A stretch of DNA of 64,000 nucleotides from Leptoclinus maculatus (GCA_032191485.1 JAVDOI010000010.1:23966055-24030054), one strand, 5' to 3'; positions 13,221 through 30,892 are shown, counted from the first letter of the stretch. Made by a program: numbers and translations. Notes: generated by a model from the letters alone, not told the origin.

Positions 13221-15051
13221 ATGATACCGGCCAATATCACAGTATGAATGTGAATATACATGGATATATTTCAAATTGTGGATATGATTGATTTTACACA
13301 AATATACTTCAAGACACAAATACATTTTTCTCCCACAGTATCATAGAGCTGTGCAGACTCTCATCTCCTGTCTAATTGGATTGTACGATAAATTGGTGAG
13401 CCTTATCAAATGGTCATCATCAAAATATGGGAGTCCCCTGGACTGCTTCTAACTTTTCTTAGAATTCAAAGTTTTTGTGAAAAACTCTAAGACCAAACAT
13501 TTGGGACTGATACAGCTCTTATTTTTAAGAATTTGTCCCAACTTGGCCAATTAAGAGCAAATTGTAGCCTTAGGTTGCTTTGTGAATACACTCCCTGTTC
13601 TTTTCAGCATTTATGCATCCAGATTCAGATCACAAGAGAGAAAATGGCCCCAATTGTAACTTTGTTTGTCTTGTTGATTTGACCTAAAGCACTTTGCATG
13701 AAACACTTGCTCAAGAACATGTGGTACAGCAAGTACAGCGTCAACAAATGAAAATAGTTTTAATGAGAATATTGCTCATGAAGTGTGAGGTTTGCAGCCA
13801 TAGTGCTCTTCATTAGACTGAGATGATTAGGAGGCGACTGTCACTATGCGTTACACGAGACAGCTTTCACAGCTAAATCATCTTAAGAGCACTGGATGAA
13901 AAGTTACCTTTTCTGACTTTCCCTCTAGTGCCACCCTCAGGACAAAACATATTTTGCACACTGTTGGGGCTCTAAGGAGAGCTAAATCACGAGTATGTTG
14001 CTGATGGAGTCAGCATATCTGTACAGTGGCGTGTAATGAGTACTGCAGATACTAGGGTTTTCTTCTTATTTATGTACATAGCTTTGTCATGTCGATACTT
14101 AAAAATTGTCTTGTGTCAATCAGTGTGACATGAAAGCAGTCATGATTCCTGGTCACAAGTCCCTGTCTGAATGATGCACATCATAGTGTCAGGAGACCAG
14201 GAGTGCAATATATTTGTAGAATACTGTAGTAGCATCTCATATCAATTGACTTTGCAAGACTTGCAGGGAAAAAAAGGACAGTAAATAAAAAACACTAAAA
14301 GAATCCGAACCCTATCTTCTTTAAAGTGTATATGGCTATTAGTATGGTCCACTTGATGATCACTGATATGACTCTCTTTGAGATTTAGTGATGATGTAAC
14401 AAAATCAAATAACCACATTCCAAAGGTTGGACTAAGGCCCCCTGTAAACTTGAACAAAAAGTATTTGTTGGCAATTGTAAAAAAGGAAAATGCTTGAATA
14501 TTTCTTTATGGTGTTTGTCATTGGGTTATCATTTATTTAGATATACGTCTCTACAGATAAAATATATACTGTGCACTGCATTCTAATGTAGCAAAACATG
14601 CCAGAAAAAGACTACAGCTATGCTCGCAGTGTTGTTAGCAGTGTTGCTAGATTGAGTACTTTCTCTTTGATTGGCCAGGCAAAAGGTTTTGGGTTGGCTT
14701 GGGATAATTTAGGTGACTTTTTGTACCATTCGGGTACTATCCCTCAATGAAAATGTAGACTTTGTTCGAGTGAATCACCCCTTCTCTTCTCCAATTAGGC
14801 TAGTATCATTGAGATTGACAGGGCACTAGATTCAGTAAGCCCTACTTATGCCGTGAGTGAGTGATGTGTAAATTACATTTACCTGTAATACAACTAGGCT
14901 GAAATGTTTTCCTTTTCAAATTATAATTTACCAACTCTTTCATAAAACACTTGTAAAGGTTTCCTATGGTTTTAGAAATACTAAAGCTCAGAAATTTGGT
15001 GCAGAAAAGTTTTTGGTATAATAGTTGGGCATTTTGGTTCACCTAATAAAA

Positions 15052-15086
15052 CAGAAGACCAGAGGCAATGTGCCTCTGGTCTTCTG
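15052..15086. other. 16-bp perfect hairpin with 3-base loop
   Basis: CAGAAGACCAGAGGCA at 15052-15067 is the exact reverse complement of TGCCTCTGGTCTTCTG at 15071-15086, separated by ATG. A further GGTCTTCTTC follows. It lies about 310 bases before the Kv2 splice acceptor. It could be a remnant of a short MITE or a structured RNA element; no function is claimed. Confidence 0.8.
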
Positions 15087-15395
15087 GTCTTCTTCTTGGT
15101 GGGTTTGAGGCACTGATTTGGCTACTAGCTGTCACTCAAATTGTACATTAGTTGTAAGGCTTTTTTGTAATAAACTAAAGACATTTCAATTTGAACCAGT
15201 CGTGGACAGGTCGTCTATAGAGCTATGGAGCTAGGGGGTCTAAAAACACTTACAGGACTAGCTTGTTGCATGCCATACTGGCAAACAGATTTGACCAAGA
15301 ATGACATGCTCTGCATCATTTGATTTGTCTTTGTACAGATATAGAGTTATGTACTGTATGATACAGTAACCCACAATCTTGTCTTTGTCTTACAG

Positions 15396-17327
15396 GTCCT
15401 GGCTATGATCTCCATCATATTCATCATCATTTCCACCATCTCATTGTCCCTAAACACCCTGCCGGAGCTCCAGGTGGTAGATGAATTTGGCCAGTTCAAT
15501 GACAACCCCAGCTTAGCCCATGTGGAAGCTGTCTGCATTGCCTGGTTCACCATGGAGTACGTACTACGCCTGCTCTCAGCACCCAACAAGTGGGATTTCA
15601 TCAAAGCACCACTAAACATCATTGATTTGCTGGCTATCCTGCCTTACTATGTGACCCTCTGCCTAACTGAGTCAAACAAGAATGTAATGCAGTTCCAAAA
15701 CGTGCGCCGTGTGGTCCAGATCTTCCGAATTATGAGAATCCTGAGAATCCTGAAGCTGGCCAGGCACTCAACAGGACTCCAGTCTTTGGGCTTCACTTTG
15801 CGAAGAAGCTATAACGAGTTGGGTTTACTGATCCTCTTCTTAGCCATGGGCATTATGATCTTCTCTAGCTTGGTGTTCTTTGCTGAGAAGGACGAGGATG
15901 CCACCAAATTCACAAGTATCCCTGCCTCCTTCTGGTGGGCTACCATTACTATGACCACTGTTGGTTATGGAGACATCTACCCACAAACCCTGCTGGGCAA
16001 GATTGTAGGAGGACTCTGCTGCATAGCAGGTGTGTTGGTCATTGCCCTTCCCATCCCAATCATTGTCAACAACTTCTCTGAGTTCTATCGAGAGCAGAAG
16101 AGGCAAGAGAAGGCCATCAAGAGGAGGGAAGCTCTTGAAAGAGCAAAACGGAGTGGAAGCATTATTTCCATTAACCTAAAGGATGCGTTTGCACGCAGTA
16201 TGGAACTTACAGATGTGTTGGTGGAAAAGAGAGAGGACGGTAAGTGTCCTGTGGACAATAACCTGTCACCCAGCCGCTGGAGCTACCACAAACACTACTC
16301 CAATACAGAAGTGGGTAGCCCAGGCAGGTCCCAACATTCTCATTACCTGGAAGTGGCTCAGCAAGGCTCCCCTGAACGAGTCAAGCCATTGTCTAATAAA
16401 ACTACCCCTCAAAACCTCAATGCAAAACAGCTGGAAGATGCTTACAATAAGAGAGCAGCCATCCAGAAGCAGCAGGAGAAAGATATAGATGAGCAGATGG
16501 AGACAAAAGCATTGACTTCCACTCAAGCACTACAAACTTCACCTGAAGTCAGCACTGCCCGAAAATTCTCCAATGTGGCTGATGATTTTACAATGGCAAG
16601 AGGAGAAAGAAGTTCTCTGCTCCCCAGTGCTGAAGGACGTGACACTGGTGCTAGATACCAACACATCCCCCCTCCCTTGGATCTAAGTCAGATCAGCACC
16701 ATGGAGGTGAACAGGGTCACTGACCTCCAGCCACTGGCCATTATTAAAGAGGGTTTGTATGAGTTTGTGTCCACTCCTAGAGGAAGCCCTCAAACGACAA
16801 GAGCCCTCAAGGTTGACTTCATTGGATCCCAAGATGATGTGCTTATGGCGGTGATGACACCTGTAGCAACCCCAGCCTCTGCTGGCTCAGCCAAGCTTGC
16901 TCAACTACTTTCCGAAGACATCATGCCCAGGTTTTCTCCTTCTCCTAGTTCAGTAACCCAGGAAGCTAAGTCTCCGCTGGCAATCCTGCAATCTCCATTT
17001 CTGGCCCAGCAATCTGTCAGTCCAAGTCCTAACTCCCAGGGGGGAGGTGAGGGCTCAGCAGCCAGGAGCTTAGAAGGTGAAGGGCAGCTCACAGGCTTAA
17101 AGCACCAGGGGAAGAATCACATGGAAAGGTCTGCTGTCGGCTCAGGTAGCAGTGCTAGCCCACTGTCGTCTAAAGCCAGCCCGTTTAACTGCGCCCAGGA
17201 GCTAGTAACTATGGACGCAGGGGATAAAGGAGAAGGACGGGGGGGAGCAGAACAGAGTGGGGAGAAACAAGAAAACCACATTGTTCTGCAGAGAAGCGCG
17301 ACACCACCGTGTGAAACAAGCATGTGA
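15396..17327 (+). CDS. kcnb1: Kv2-type voltage-gated K+ channel alpha subunit, terminal coding exon (3' part of gene)
   Basis: The exon encodes 643 residues plus stop. It opens after a TCTTTGTCTTACAG acceptor, in frame with VLAMISIIFIIISTISLSL (S1). S2 is near residues 46-65 and S3 near 68-88. S4 carries RRVVQIFRIMRILRILKLAR with the regular arginines. The pore holds TMTTVGYGDIYP and S6 holds the Kv2-type PIPIIV hinge. The long tail contains NLNAKQLEDAYNK, matching the Kv2.1 tail, and an acidic/aromatic stretch KFSNVADDFTMARGER (about 16558-16605) in the position of the PRC/FFAT-like motif that tethers Kv2 channels to ER VAP proteins. The protein is a plasma-membrane delayed rectifier working as a tetramer. 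The T1 domain exon is missing because it lies outside the window. S1-S3 and the pore mouth differ from my recollection of conserved Kv2.1/Kv2.2, so this may be a kcnb1 duplicate or a third fish Kv2 paralogue; the family is certain, the symbol less so. Confidence 0.93.
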   Translation, partial: VLAMISIIFIIISTISLSLNTLPELQVVDEFGQFNDNPSLAHVEAVCIAWFTMEYVLRLLSAPNKWDFIKAPLNIIDLLAILPYYVTLCLTESNKNVMQFQNVRRVVQIFRIMRILRILKLARHSTGLQSLGFTLRRSYNELGLLILFLAMGIMIFSSLVFFAEKDEDATKFTSIPASFWWATITMTTVGYGDIYPQTLLGKIVGGLCCIAGVLVIALPIPIIVNNFSEFYREQKRQEKAIKRREALERAKRSGSIISINLKDAFARSMELTDVLVEKREDGKCPVDNNLSPSRWSYHKHYSNTEVGSPGRSQHSHYLEVAQQGSPERVKPLSNKTTPQNLNAKQLEDAYNKRAAIQKQQEKDIDEQMETKALTSTQALQTSPEVSTARKFSNVADDFTMARGERSSLLPSAEGRDTGARYQHIPPPLDLSQISTMEVNRVTDLQPLAIIKEGLYEFVSTPRGSPQTTRALKVDFIGSQDDVLMAVMTPVATPASAGSAKLAQLLSEDIMPRFSPSPSSVTQEAKSPLAILQSPFLAQQSVSPSPNSQGGGEGSAARSLEGEGQLTGLKHQGKNHMERSAVGSGSSASPLSSKASPFNCAQELVTMDAGDKGEGRGGAEQSGEKQENHIVLQRSATPPCETSM

Positions 17328-23117
<5,790 letters not shown>

Positions 23118-23640
23118 CAAATGGGTGACGTCACCCACGCTGCGACGGTGTCTGCCCGCTCGAGGTGTGACGTGACACAGCGGTGTGACCTCATCACTGT
23201 CTTCATACATCCACGGACAACACACCGGACATCAGTCACTACCGGTTTGTGGTCACAGTACGTGTTACGTCACCGGCAGACGGACAGACACGTCACTGCT
23301 GCAACACTGACCACCTCACATGACGTACACGTGATTTACCGGAGCTCGCCGTAGCTGGGTGTGAATGAAGAGCAGCGTTCCTGCAGACTACAGGTAGGCA
23401 ACGAAACCGACCGCGGTCACCTTCCGTCACACTGCAGACAACACCGACATCCGGAGAGCAGAGCGGCACGAGCCTCCGGTGGAACGGGTCGGTGTGCAGC
23501 TACCCGTCTGTGCTAACGTCACGTGTTCGGACGTGTGTAGCTAGGATGCAGCTTCATGTTGTTTCAGAACAGAGAACTTTAAAGAGTTCCAGCGGCTCAC
23601 TGCGGATGACGTCCACGTGCTGTTACAAGTCCAGCAGATA
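23118..23640 (+). promoter_or_regulatory. rnf31: CpG-rich segment, probable rnf31 promoter and non-coding exon 1
   Basis: CpG dinucleotides are dense here compared with the AT-rich flanks (for example CACCCACGCTGCGACGGTGT and CGAAACCGACCGCGGTCACC). No TATA box is obvious. A good splice donor, CAG|GTAGGC, at 23391-23399 could end a non-coding first exon, spliced to the acceptor TAG at 24601-24603 just before the rnf31 start codon. The position, 1.2 kb upstream of the first rnf31 coding exon on the same strand, fits a housekeeping-type promoter. The exact transcription start cannot be read from sequence alone. Confidence 0.45.
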
Positions 23641-23816
23641 TGACGGAGTCAGATTCATCAGTTATCATCATTTAAAGATTGCATTAAATCATGAATGCAC
23701 ATGGCACAGATGGGATCTACACGCTGTATTACAGGCCTATGCACTTTATTACAAAGCAACACATTTAATGCAGGGATGCATAGATACTGCATAGATGCAT
23801 CTAACCCGGCAAATTA

Positions 23817-23840
23817 CTCATTCATTCATTCATTCATTCA
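23817..23840 (+). repeat. (ATTC)n tetranucleotide repeat
   Basis: About six ATTC units lie in the putative 5' UTR intron of rnf31. Confidence 0.9.
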
Positions 23841-24214
23841 TGTGCAATATCAATGTATATGTGCAATATAAACACTTCATACTTTCTTGCTCATATGTGC
23901 AATAACGTGTATCCAACCACTCAATCCATTCCATTGTATTTCTAGCTTTGTTTTGTTTTGTTTGACTTATTTTACTGATTGTATTTCTTTAGTTTTCTAC
24001 GGACTTCTCTTGTTGCACTGTCCCCGCTGTGGGACCGATACTGACCCAAAGAGCTGGGCTGGGTGTCGGTGACAATGAGGCTTCTCTTTAAACACCTTAT
24101 TACACTATTAGATACTGGCATTTTAACTCATTTTTTAACCAAGTTAATGGTGCATGATTTATTATTTTGATAATTAATAGTAGCATGCAAATAGTTCCGA
24201 AAATGTATATCTAT

Positions 24215-24500
24215 GTAGGGTTCTTTCCACGATGTTGTCAGACACTTGTAATAACAATCTCAGCCCGTCGGTGGCAAAAACAAGCACTTTTCATGGACGT
24301 ACATTTATGGTGAAAATCTCAATTAGTTTGGTTTATGACCAAATACCTGCAACACTAATGACATTCATTCCCATCAGCACATTTGTGTTGAGCTGTGATT
24401 AAGAAGTGCCAGCATGACAACATGTATATTAAACCTGCTGATCGTCCGCATGTCACCGTGGTCATTGTGAGCACATTAGCATGCTGATGTTAGAACTGTC
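24215..24500 (+). repeat. Dispersed repeat family B, copy 1
   Basis: TTTATGACCAAATACCTGCA and the following CCCATCAGC...GAGCTGT, then CATTGTGAGCACATTAGCAT, recur in part at 50540-50740 and 37081-37198. The GTTAGCATGCTAAC-type vocabulary is familiar as a very common percomorph fish repeat. There is no coding capacity. Confidence 0.65.
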
Positions 24501-24582
24501 ATTTCTCTGATGTTTAGATAACACAATCTTTTACAAATGTGACTGACTGTAGATGCATACGTGGGGTCAGTCACTGTCTCTG

Positions 24583-24602
24583 TGTGTGTGTGTGTGTGTG
24601 TA
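24583..24602 (+). repeat. (GT)n tract abutting the rnf31 start-codon exon
   Basis: About ten GT units run directly into TAG and then the rnf31 ATG at 24605. If a 5' UTR intron exists, the GT tract replaces the usual pyrimidine tract. Confidence 0.85.
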
Positions 24603-24604
24603 GA

Positions 24605-27600
24605 ATGCCCTCTCTGTCGGAGCAGCTGCAGGAGGTGCGGAGTCGGGCTGAAGTGTGTCTGTACTCCGGTGGCAGTGTGGTGGAGGTGCGGGTCGGGGTG
24701 ATGGCTATGGCTAATCTGCCTTTACCGTCCTGCTCCAAATACTGTCACATCGCCGCAGAGACCATGGTGATAGAAAACAGCTTCGGCAGCAACAGGAAGG
24801 AGGTGAGAGAGAGAGCAAGTACACAATAACCCAACCTGGATATACCTGTGTAACGTCTATCCAGACAGAGACCACGGTTGGGATCAGGAGTGTGGGTAAG
24901 GATGGAACGATGAATAGGTCGGCTGAATAATATCATTTTGAGATCAGGAGGCCGATTAGAAACAACGCCTGCTGTGGAACAAACCAGCCAGGACCACTGA
25001 ACAAACATTGTTTATTTCTTTGTATATGTAAGTTTGCACATATTTGTTCTCTCTCAGGCCACGTCCACATTACTGCGTTTCCATTTTAAACTCGTATGTT
25101 TCACTACGTTCACACTGAGTCCACACTACGCCCACTACACTTTGAAAACGCTCCCGAGGACGGAGAAGTTTGAAAACGCCGGGGTTGCGTTTTCATGTGG
25201 ACGGTCAAAAACGGATACGTTTGGAAACGATGACGCCCACACCCGCGTTCACTACTTGATTGGTTCTTAGCAGTCATGACGTGTCCTTCCCTGATTCGTC
25301 ACACCTCTATCACGTGACCTTTACCCAGAAGATCACAAACAACAGCCTTGATTACCGATCGACTACCAGGTTAATTCAACATGGACAACTGATTACAGGT
25401 GTTGACATTGTTGTCTTTACTAGCAGCTGTTGTTCAGTTAAAGTCTGCATTATTACGGAGGAAGCAGCTGTTATTAGAGCGATCAGTGAGCAGCGTGTCC
25501 AGCGGAGGTATCAGACCTACGGAGCGGACGTCTGAAGTCACGTTAGAGGCTTTGAGAACGATGGACACAAAACGGAGGACTTTCCTTTTCTTATTAATGA
25601 TTATTTTGTTCTGCACAACTATTGTGAAGTCTGCAGATAAAATGTTAAGGAACAAAAGCAGTAATTTCTCTCCAGTAGGACAGATAGTTAAGACACCAGC
25701 AGAGCTACGAGTGAGAACAACGACACCGAGGGAACCAGTGAGAGACGTGAGAGAGATGAAGACCTGCAGCGCTGTAACTAACGTTAAGTCTGAAAAATAA
25801 AACTTCTAAAACTTTCCACTAAATGTGTCTGAGTTCATAGAGGAAGATTTTAGAGAAGATCTTAAGTATCAAACACGACCTTTCATTATTAAAGACTACT
25901 TTATTACTCTGTCGTATCTTGTTTAGCTAAGCAACCAATCTACTTCCTGTTTACACCGTCACCATCATGCCCAGTGTACGTGAAGAGTCACGTGATATTC
26001 GTTTTCAGGCGTGTTAGTCTGGACGGAGATGGTTTTTGTTTTAAACGGAGTAGTGTGGGTGAAGCCTCAGAAACATGGAGATACTGCTCTCTGCTGACAA
26101 ATGTTGTTGAATGCACTAAAACTAAGTTGTTGTTTACAAAGTTGAGTTCTTTGATTACCTCAGGACATTTAGTTGATACGTTTTAATCCATCTAAAATAA
26201 GTGCAACGAATATCACGTGACTATTCACTGGGCATGCGGGTGCCGGTGTAAACAGGAAGTGGATTGGTTGTTTAGTTAAAAACAATACGAAGAGCTGGTT
26301 AGCACCGCTCACTAAGCGCTCCAATAACAAACTTATCCGTCCTCGGGAGCGTTTTCAAACTCCTCCGTGTTCGGTGCTCTGAACTCCAGCGTAGTGTGGA
26401 CGCTCAGTGTAAACGTAGTGAAACATATTCTAAAATGGAAACGCAGTAGCGTGGACATCCACACTACTGCTTGCTTTGACAAAAACTAACATGGGAATAA
26501 AATAACGTTATTTTAATTTAGTTTGTTGCCCAGTGGACAGTCATTCAAGGGAACGCCTCTTATCTTGGGGTTTGAGGCGATACTGTGTCACTGAGAATAA
26601 AACATGTTTTAATATTTTGTCAACTAAAATGTGCGTCTCATCGTATTACGTCGCTGTCAGGAGCCTTTCCCTGCAGGTGGCTAATCATGATCTTCAATTG
26701 CATTATACATCGGCCATCGGCTGTACTGCCTCTCTCAATATTGGTATCGGACCAATTGGGTATTGAAAGAGCTGATCTCACCAGAGCTTCATCAACACAA
26801 ATCCAGTCAGAGCTCTGAGGAAGCGCTAGCGGCACAAAAGAGAGGGCACAGAAATGACATTCATGAATATTCAGCGCCATCAATTATTGAGATTGTTTAG
26901 TTTGTGTTGACTGGAGGAATCCCAGGCTTAATTGTAATACACTGTACAGTATGTCTTTAACGAGACACTGGGGTTATTACTATTATCTTACATTTGTCAT
27001 GTGGCATGTGGAGATGAATGAGGGACGAAACCACTGTGGGTGCGGGCGGAGATTAATTGAATGTTTCTATTCTATGAACTTGAACCTTACAACTTTTTAA
27101 CTTGTGGACACGTTTCCTGTGTTTCTTCCTCAGACCCTCGCATCTCTCCAGCGCTTGTCTACAGCATTGAACATCCTAGAAAAGTACGGCTGTAATTTGA
27201 CAAATCCCAACAGGCCAAAGTACTGGAGGACCGTGAAACACAACAACCCAGTGTTCAGGGCCACCGTTGATGCTATTCAGGTAACATTAGAGTACAGTAG
27301 AGTAAATGTAATCGACTTAGTATATCTTCACGTACAAGCCTTCGTCACATATTAATGGCATGCCAGTCTACCAGTTGCTTGTATTCCCAAGTCTACTATA
27401 TTGACTGACTGACAAATGTAAATAGTTAGCAGAGACATGAGCTCGTTCATTGTTCTCACCGACGCCTCCATTTGGCACCGAGCGTTCATTGTTCAGATGG
27501 TGAGCAGCCCTGAAGATGTTGAACCTGCCCTGATCTTGTTCCAGTCCTGAACCTGTCCCATTCTTATCCTGATCCTGTCCTGATCTGGTCCCAAATGTGT

Positions 27601-30600
27601 CATTATCAAGCGGCGACCTCCGGTGCTGAGAAATGAAGCCAACGCTGGAAGTGCCAAAAACTGCAGTTCCTCAAATGGCCACTTGAAGCTGGCACCAGAA
27701 GGGAGTCAACCCCATAGACCAGGGGTCACTAATAGGCAGACCGCGGTCCGGATCCGGACCCAGACGCTGTTGTATCCGGACCCAGGACCTAAAACCGATA
27801 GATAATTGAGAATTATTACATTTTGACGGAGCGCTTCTATTTTAACCGGCGCAGTGGTCCAGGAAACAAACCGACCAATTACATGCGTCAAACGTGATGC
27901 AGCTCAGTCAATCCAAGATGGGTATTCTGACAAGTTTCCTGAGTGATTTACACACACGGCCCGGGGCTGAGACGAGGAAAGAGAACGAAGGGCAGGTGAA
28001 TAATTACGTGAGTCAGAGAAGTTATTTCACAAGACGTTCTCCAAAAAGAGAAAAGTGTTCAGAGAGACCAGAGAGACCAGAGAGACCAGAGAGACCAGAG
28101 AGACCAGAGAGACCAGAGAGACCTGAGTCTTTAACCAAGAACAAACAGACTCTTATAGGTGAATTCCAGGGTGTCTCATGTGTTCAGAGACCGTGACGAG
28201 TATTAAAAGCAGTAATATGAAGCACCACTACGAGACACAGCATAACTCTTTTTAGCAAACGTACCGACTCACATCTGAAACGAAGTCACAGAGAATAAAC
28301 CTCAGAGCCCAATATGATGAGAATCTAACACATGAATTCACTGTTCAATGATGTGAACAGAGAGAATAGAGCAACAAGTGGTTTAATAACCACAGATAAA
28401 GATCATGCTCACTAAGTTCTCTTATTACAAGATGAGAAAAATATAATATTGTGGCTTTTTTGATTGACATCACTTCACACCTGAATGAACTGAATTTAAA
28501 GCTGCAGGACAATTCAGTGAAATAGATTGTTTCTAAAATGAATTACTTTATTTTAAGATGCACATTTTTCAAAAGCTTTGTTATGTCAGTTATTCTTTAA
28601 TCCAGACATTGTTTTACTTGAAATGAGAAGAACATTTATTTATGTATTTCTATGTATTATTTATAATCCATCCAGTTAAATTTGAAAACTGAGAATAATA
28701 ATTGTTAAAATATAATTGATTCTTTATTTGATTTGACAGTTGCTGACTACACAGAGACGTTGTTACTACTACTAGGCTTCCTGGATATATATATAAACAT
28801 CGAACAAAAAGTTCGGAAATTAGTGTTTGGTAGATTATTTCTCTGTTGTAACAATGCTTCTTGGCAATAAATCTTATACCGTTGGAAAGCCTGTTTATTT
28901 CCCTTTTCAACGGTGCCCCATTCATAAGGAACATACATTTGTGGGATGAGCAGCACAGCTGAGTATGTGGGTTGCGCCCATTCAAAATTTGCCAAATCTT
29001 CTCTGCCAATGCCCCAGAGAGCTCAAAATGGCTCAAAATGATGCCAAACTGCTGTATGATGATGTCATTGAACAATATTAGTGATAAACAAGTGAAATAT
29101 AGTTATATAGTATATAAAATTAGAATAAAACAGCTGCAACAGCTGGTTTCAAAATGAGAATTTGGCTTGACCTCGCTTGACCTCGCGTGACCTCTCCGTA
29201 CTGAATCCTTATAACTTGGGCCTGCTTCACTCAATCAAAGTATATGTTGTGCTATGATTGTTGAGTATTTTTAGGCTTGGATCTGCATTATTTCAAATAA
29301 ATAATATCAATAAAAGTTAATTTTTTTCAGGCAAACCTGAACATTTTCTGAACAAATCTCACAAGTGTTACCTGTATTATAACATCAAAAAGGGTACAAC
29401 ATTAAATGCCCCTGGATTTCAGTCAGTGGGGGCAAAAGTTGCCCCCTAAACAATATGTAGTTTTCCTACCCTGCCCACAGTATACGTCTCTGGTAGAGAC
29501 CTGTCAATCACTGTGTAGCCCCGCCCTAAAGCATCCCCTGCTTTATGGTCTGTTTGACTCTAAATGGACCATAATGTACTAAATGAACATCATGCTGTAT
29601 TGAAGAAGACTTGAAACTAGAGATTGAGACCATAAACTCATGTTTACAATGTTTACTGAGGTAATAAATCAAGAGAGAAGTAGAGTCATTTTCTCATAGA
29701 CTTCTATACAACCAGAGGAGTCGCCCCCTGGTGGACACTAGAGAGAATGCAGCTTTAACACATGAAGCTTTGGCTTCACTTTTCAGAACTGAAAGTTGCT
29801 GCCTGTTCAATCCCCATAAACCTGCATGTTCAAATGCCAGACTTTACAGCAGAAATAAACATGTTTACATCCTCGTACAAAAAACGGTTTTGGTCTCTAT
29901 AGCTAATAAGTAATTTGTATTAGTTCATTTTTAGAATTATAATAAGGCTTAAATTGATGCATGATTAAGGGTGTAGCCGTTTGAGTGACAGGTGGGTGTC
30001 GTCTCAGGTCGCTAGCTGTCTGCACTGCTAAACACACTCTGGATCGCCTCAGCTCCGACGACAACCCACGTCTTTGCCTATTTTTAGAGTTAGCCTGTGT
30101 TGTCACTGCCAAGATTGAGGAGCCCCCACTGGTGGCCACCTATGGGTGACATCATGGAGACTACATCCATATTTCATACAGTCTATGCTTTTTACACTGG
30201 CCCGGAACTGCTACACACCTGTCCCTTTTACTCCCGATCCCAAGAGAAGATTCCTCGTGCTGACTGACAGAACCTCTACATAAAGAACCTGAGGAGGTCC
30301 ACCTTCATACTCAACTGTTTGGGAAAGTAAACCAGGTCACATTACATCCCTTTTGTTCTTTCTGCACCCAGGGAGGACGAGCGGTGCTCTGTCTCTATGG
30401 TTACTCCAATCAGCAGCCAGACGGGCTCAGCTTCCCTGATGATGTCACGGATCCTGATGTGGGCTGCGTTGCTGCGGTAACGCTAGAAGTGATGAGTCTG
30501 AGGATGGAGCTCGAAATGCTTATTAAGGTGTGTGTGTGTGTGTGTGTGTGTGTGTAACTCATGCATGTCGATTAACTTCTTACATTGGTTTTCTTGGGGA

Positions 30601-30892
30601 AGAATGATTCCTCTGCATCTTCTGTCGCCAGCAATGGCATGAGCAGTTTACTTTGTCAAACTGTCCTCAGTTTGCTGTAGAGCCTTTAAGAAGAAGGCTT
30701 TAACATCTTTATATTTTGCATAGTGTGTAACAGATCTCTCTGTGGATGTTGTAGTCATGACCTGCTTCATTCCGAGGCACTGCTCTGGTATGTGTGTACA
30801 GAGCATTAATGATAACGTATTTGGTCTAACCCCAGGAGGCTCATCCCCACCCTGAATTCTACGAGAGAATCATTCCTGCACTACGACACAAG
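24605..30892 (+). CDS. rnf31: rnf31 coding exons 1-4: PUB domain
   Basis: Exons 24605-24802, 27134-27280, 30372-30527 and 30836-30892 encode residues 1-186 with clean phase-0 joins. The start codon is the first ATG after the TAG at 24603 and gives MPSLSEQLQEV, comparable in position to the human N-terminus. The PUB domain covers STALNILEKYG, RPKYWRTVKHNNPVFRATVD and GGRAVLCLYGYS. PUB recruits the deubiquitinases OTULIN and CYLD (via SPATA2) through a PIM peptide. The adjacent asparagines (residues 103-104), one of which is critical for OTULIN binding in human HOIP, are conserved, so counter-regulation by OTULIN is expected. Confidence 0.93.

Larger units (their letters stand above)
1..15395. 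other. Non-coding DNA upstream of the Kv2 exon (probable intron)
   Basis: No frame in this stretch resembles a known protein; in particular no Kv T1 (BTB-like) domain is visible, although the Kv2 exon at 15396 begins at S1 and needs an upstream exon. In vertebrate Kv2 genes the T1 domain and N-terminus are encoded by an exon separated from S1-S6 by a large intron, so most or all of this stretch is inferred to be that intron. It is AT-rich and holds the dispersed and tandem repeats listed separately. I see nothing else supportable in 1-680, 4050-7480, 7530-9360, 10110-11120, 11300-12240 and 13225-15050. Confidence 0.6.

Noticed and set aside
25399..25800. 133-codon frame as a host gene or transposase
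   Set aside because: It lies inside an inverted-repeat element, has a hydrophobic patch but no recognisable catalytic motif, and no splice or promoter support.
27894..28196. 100-codon frame with Glu-Arg-Pro repeats as a gene
   Set aside because: The repeat is a 9-bp tandem array inside a hAT fragment, and the related element near 58.5 kb has no equivalent frame.
28650..29075. 141-codon minus-strand frame
   Set aside because: Composition is that of AT-rich intron; no domain and no conserved motif. Likely a repeat.
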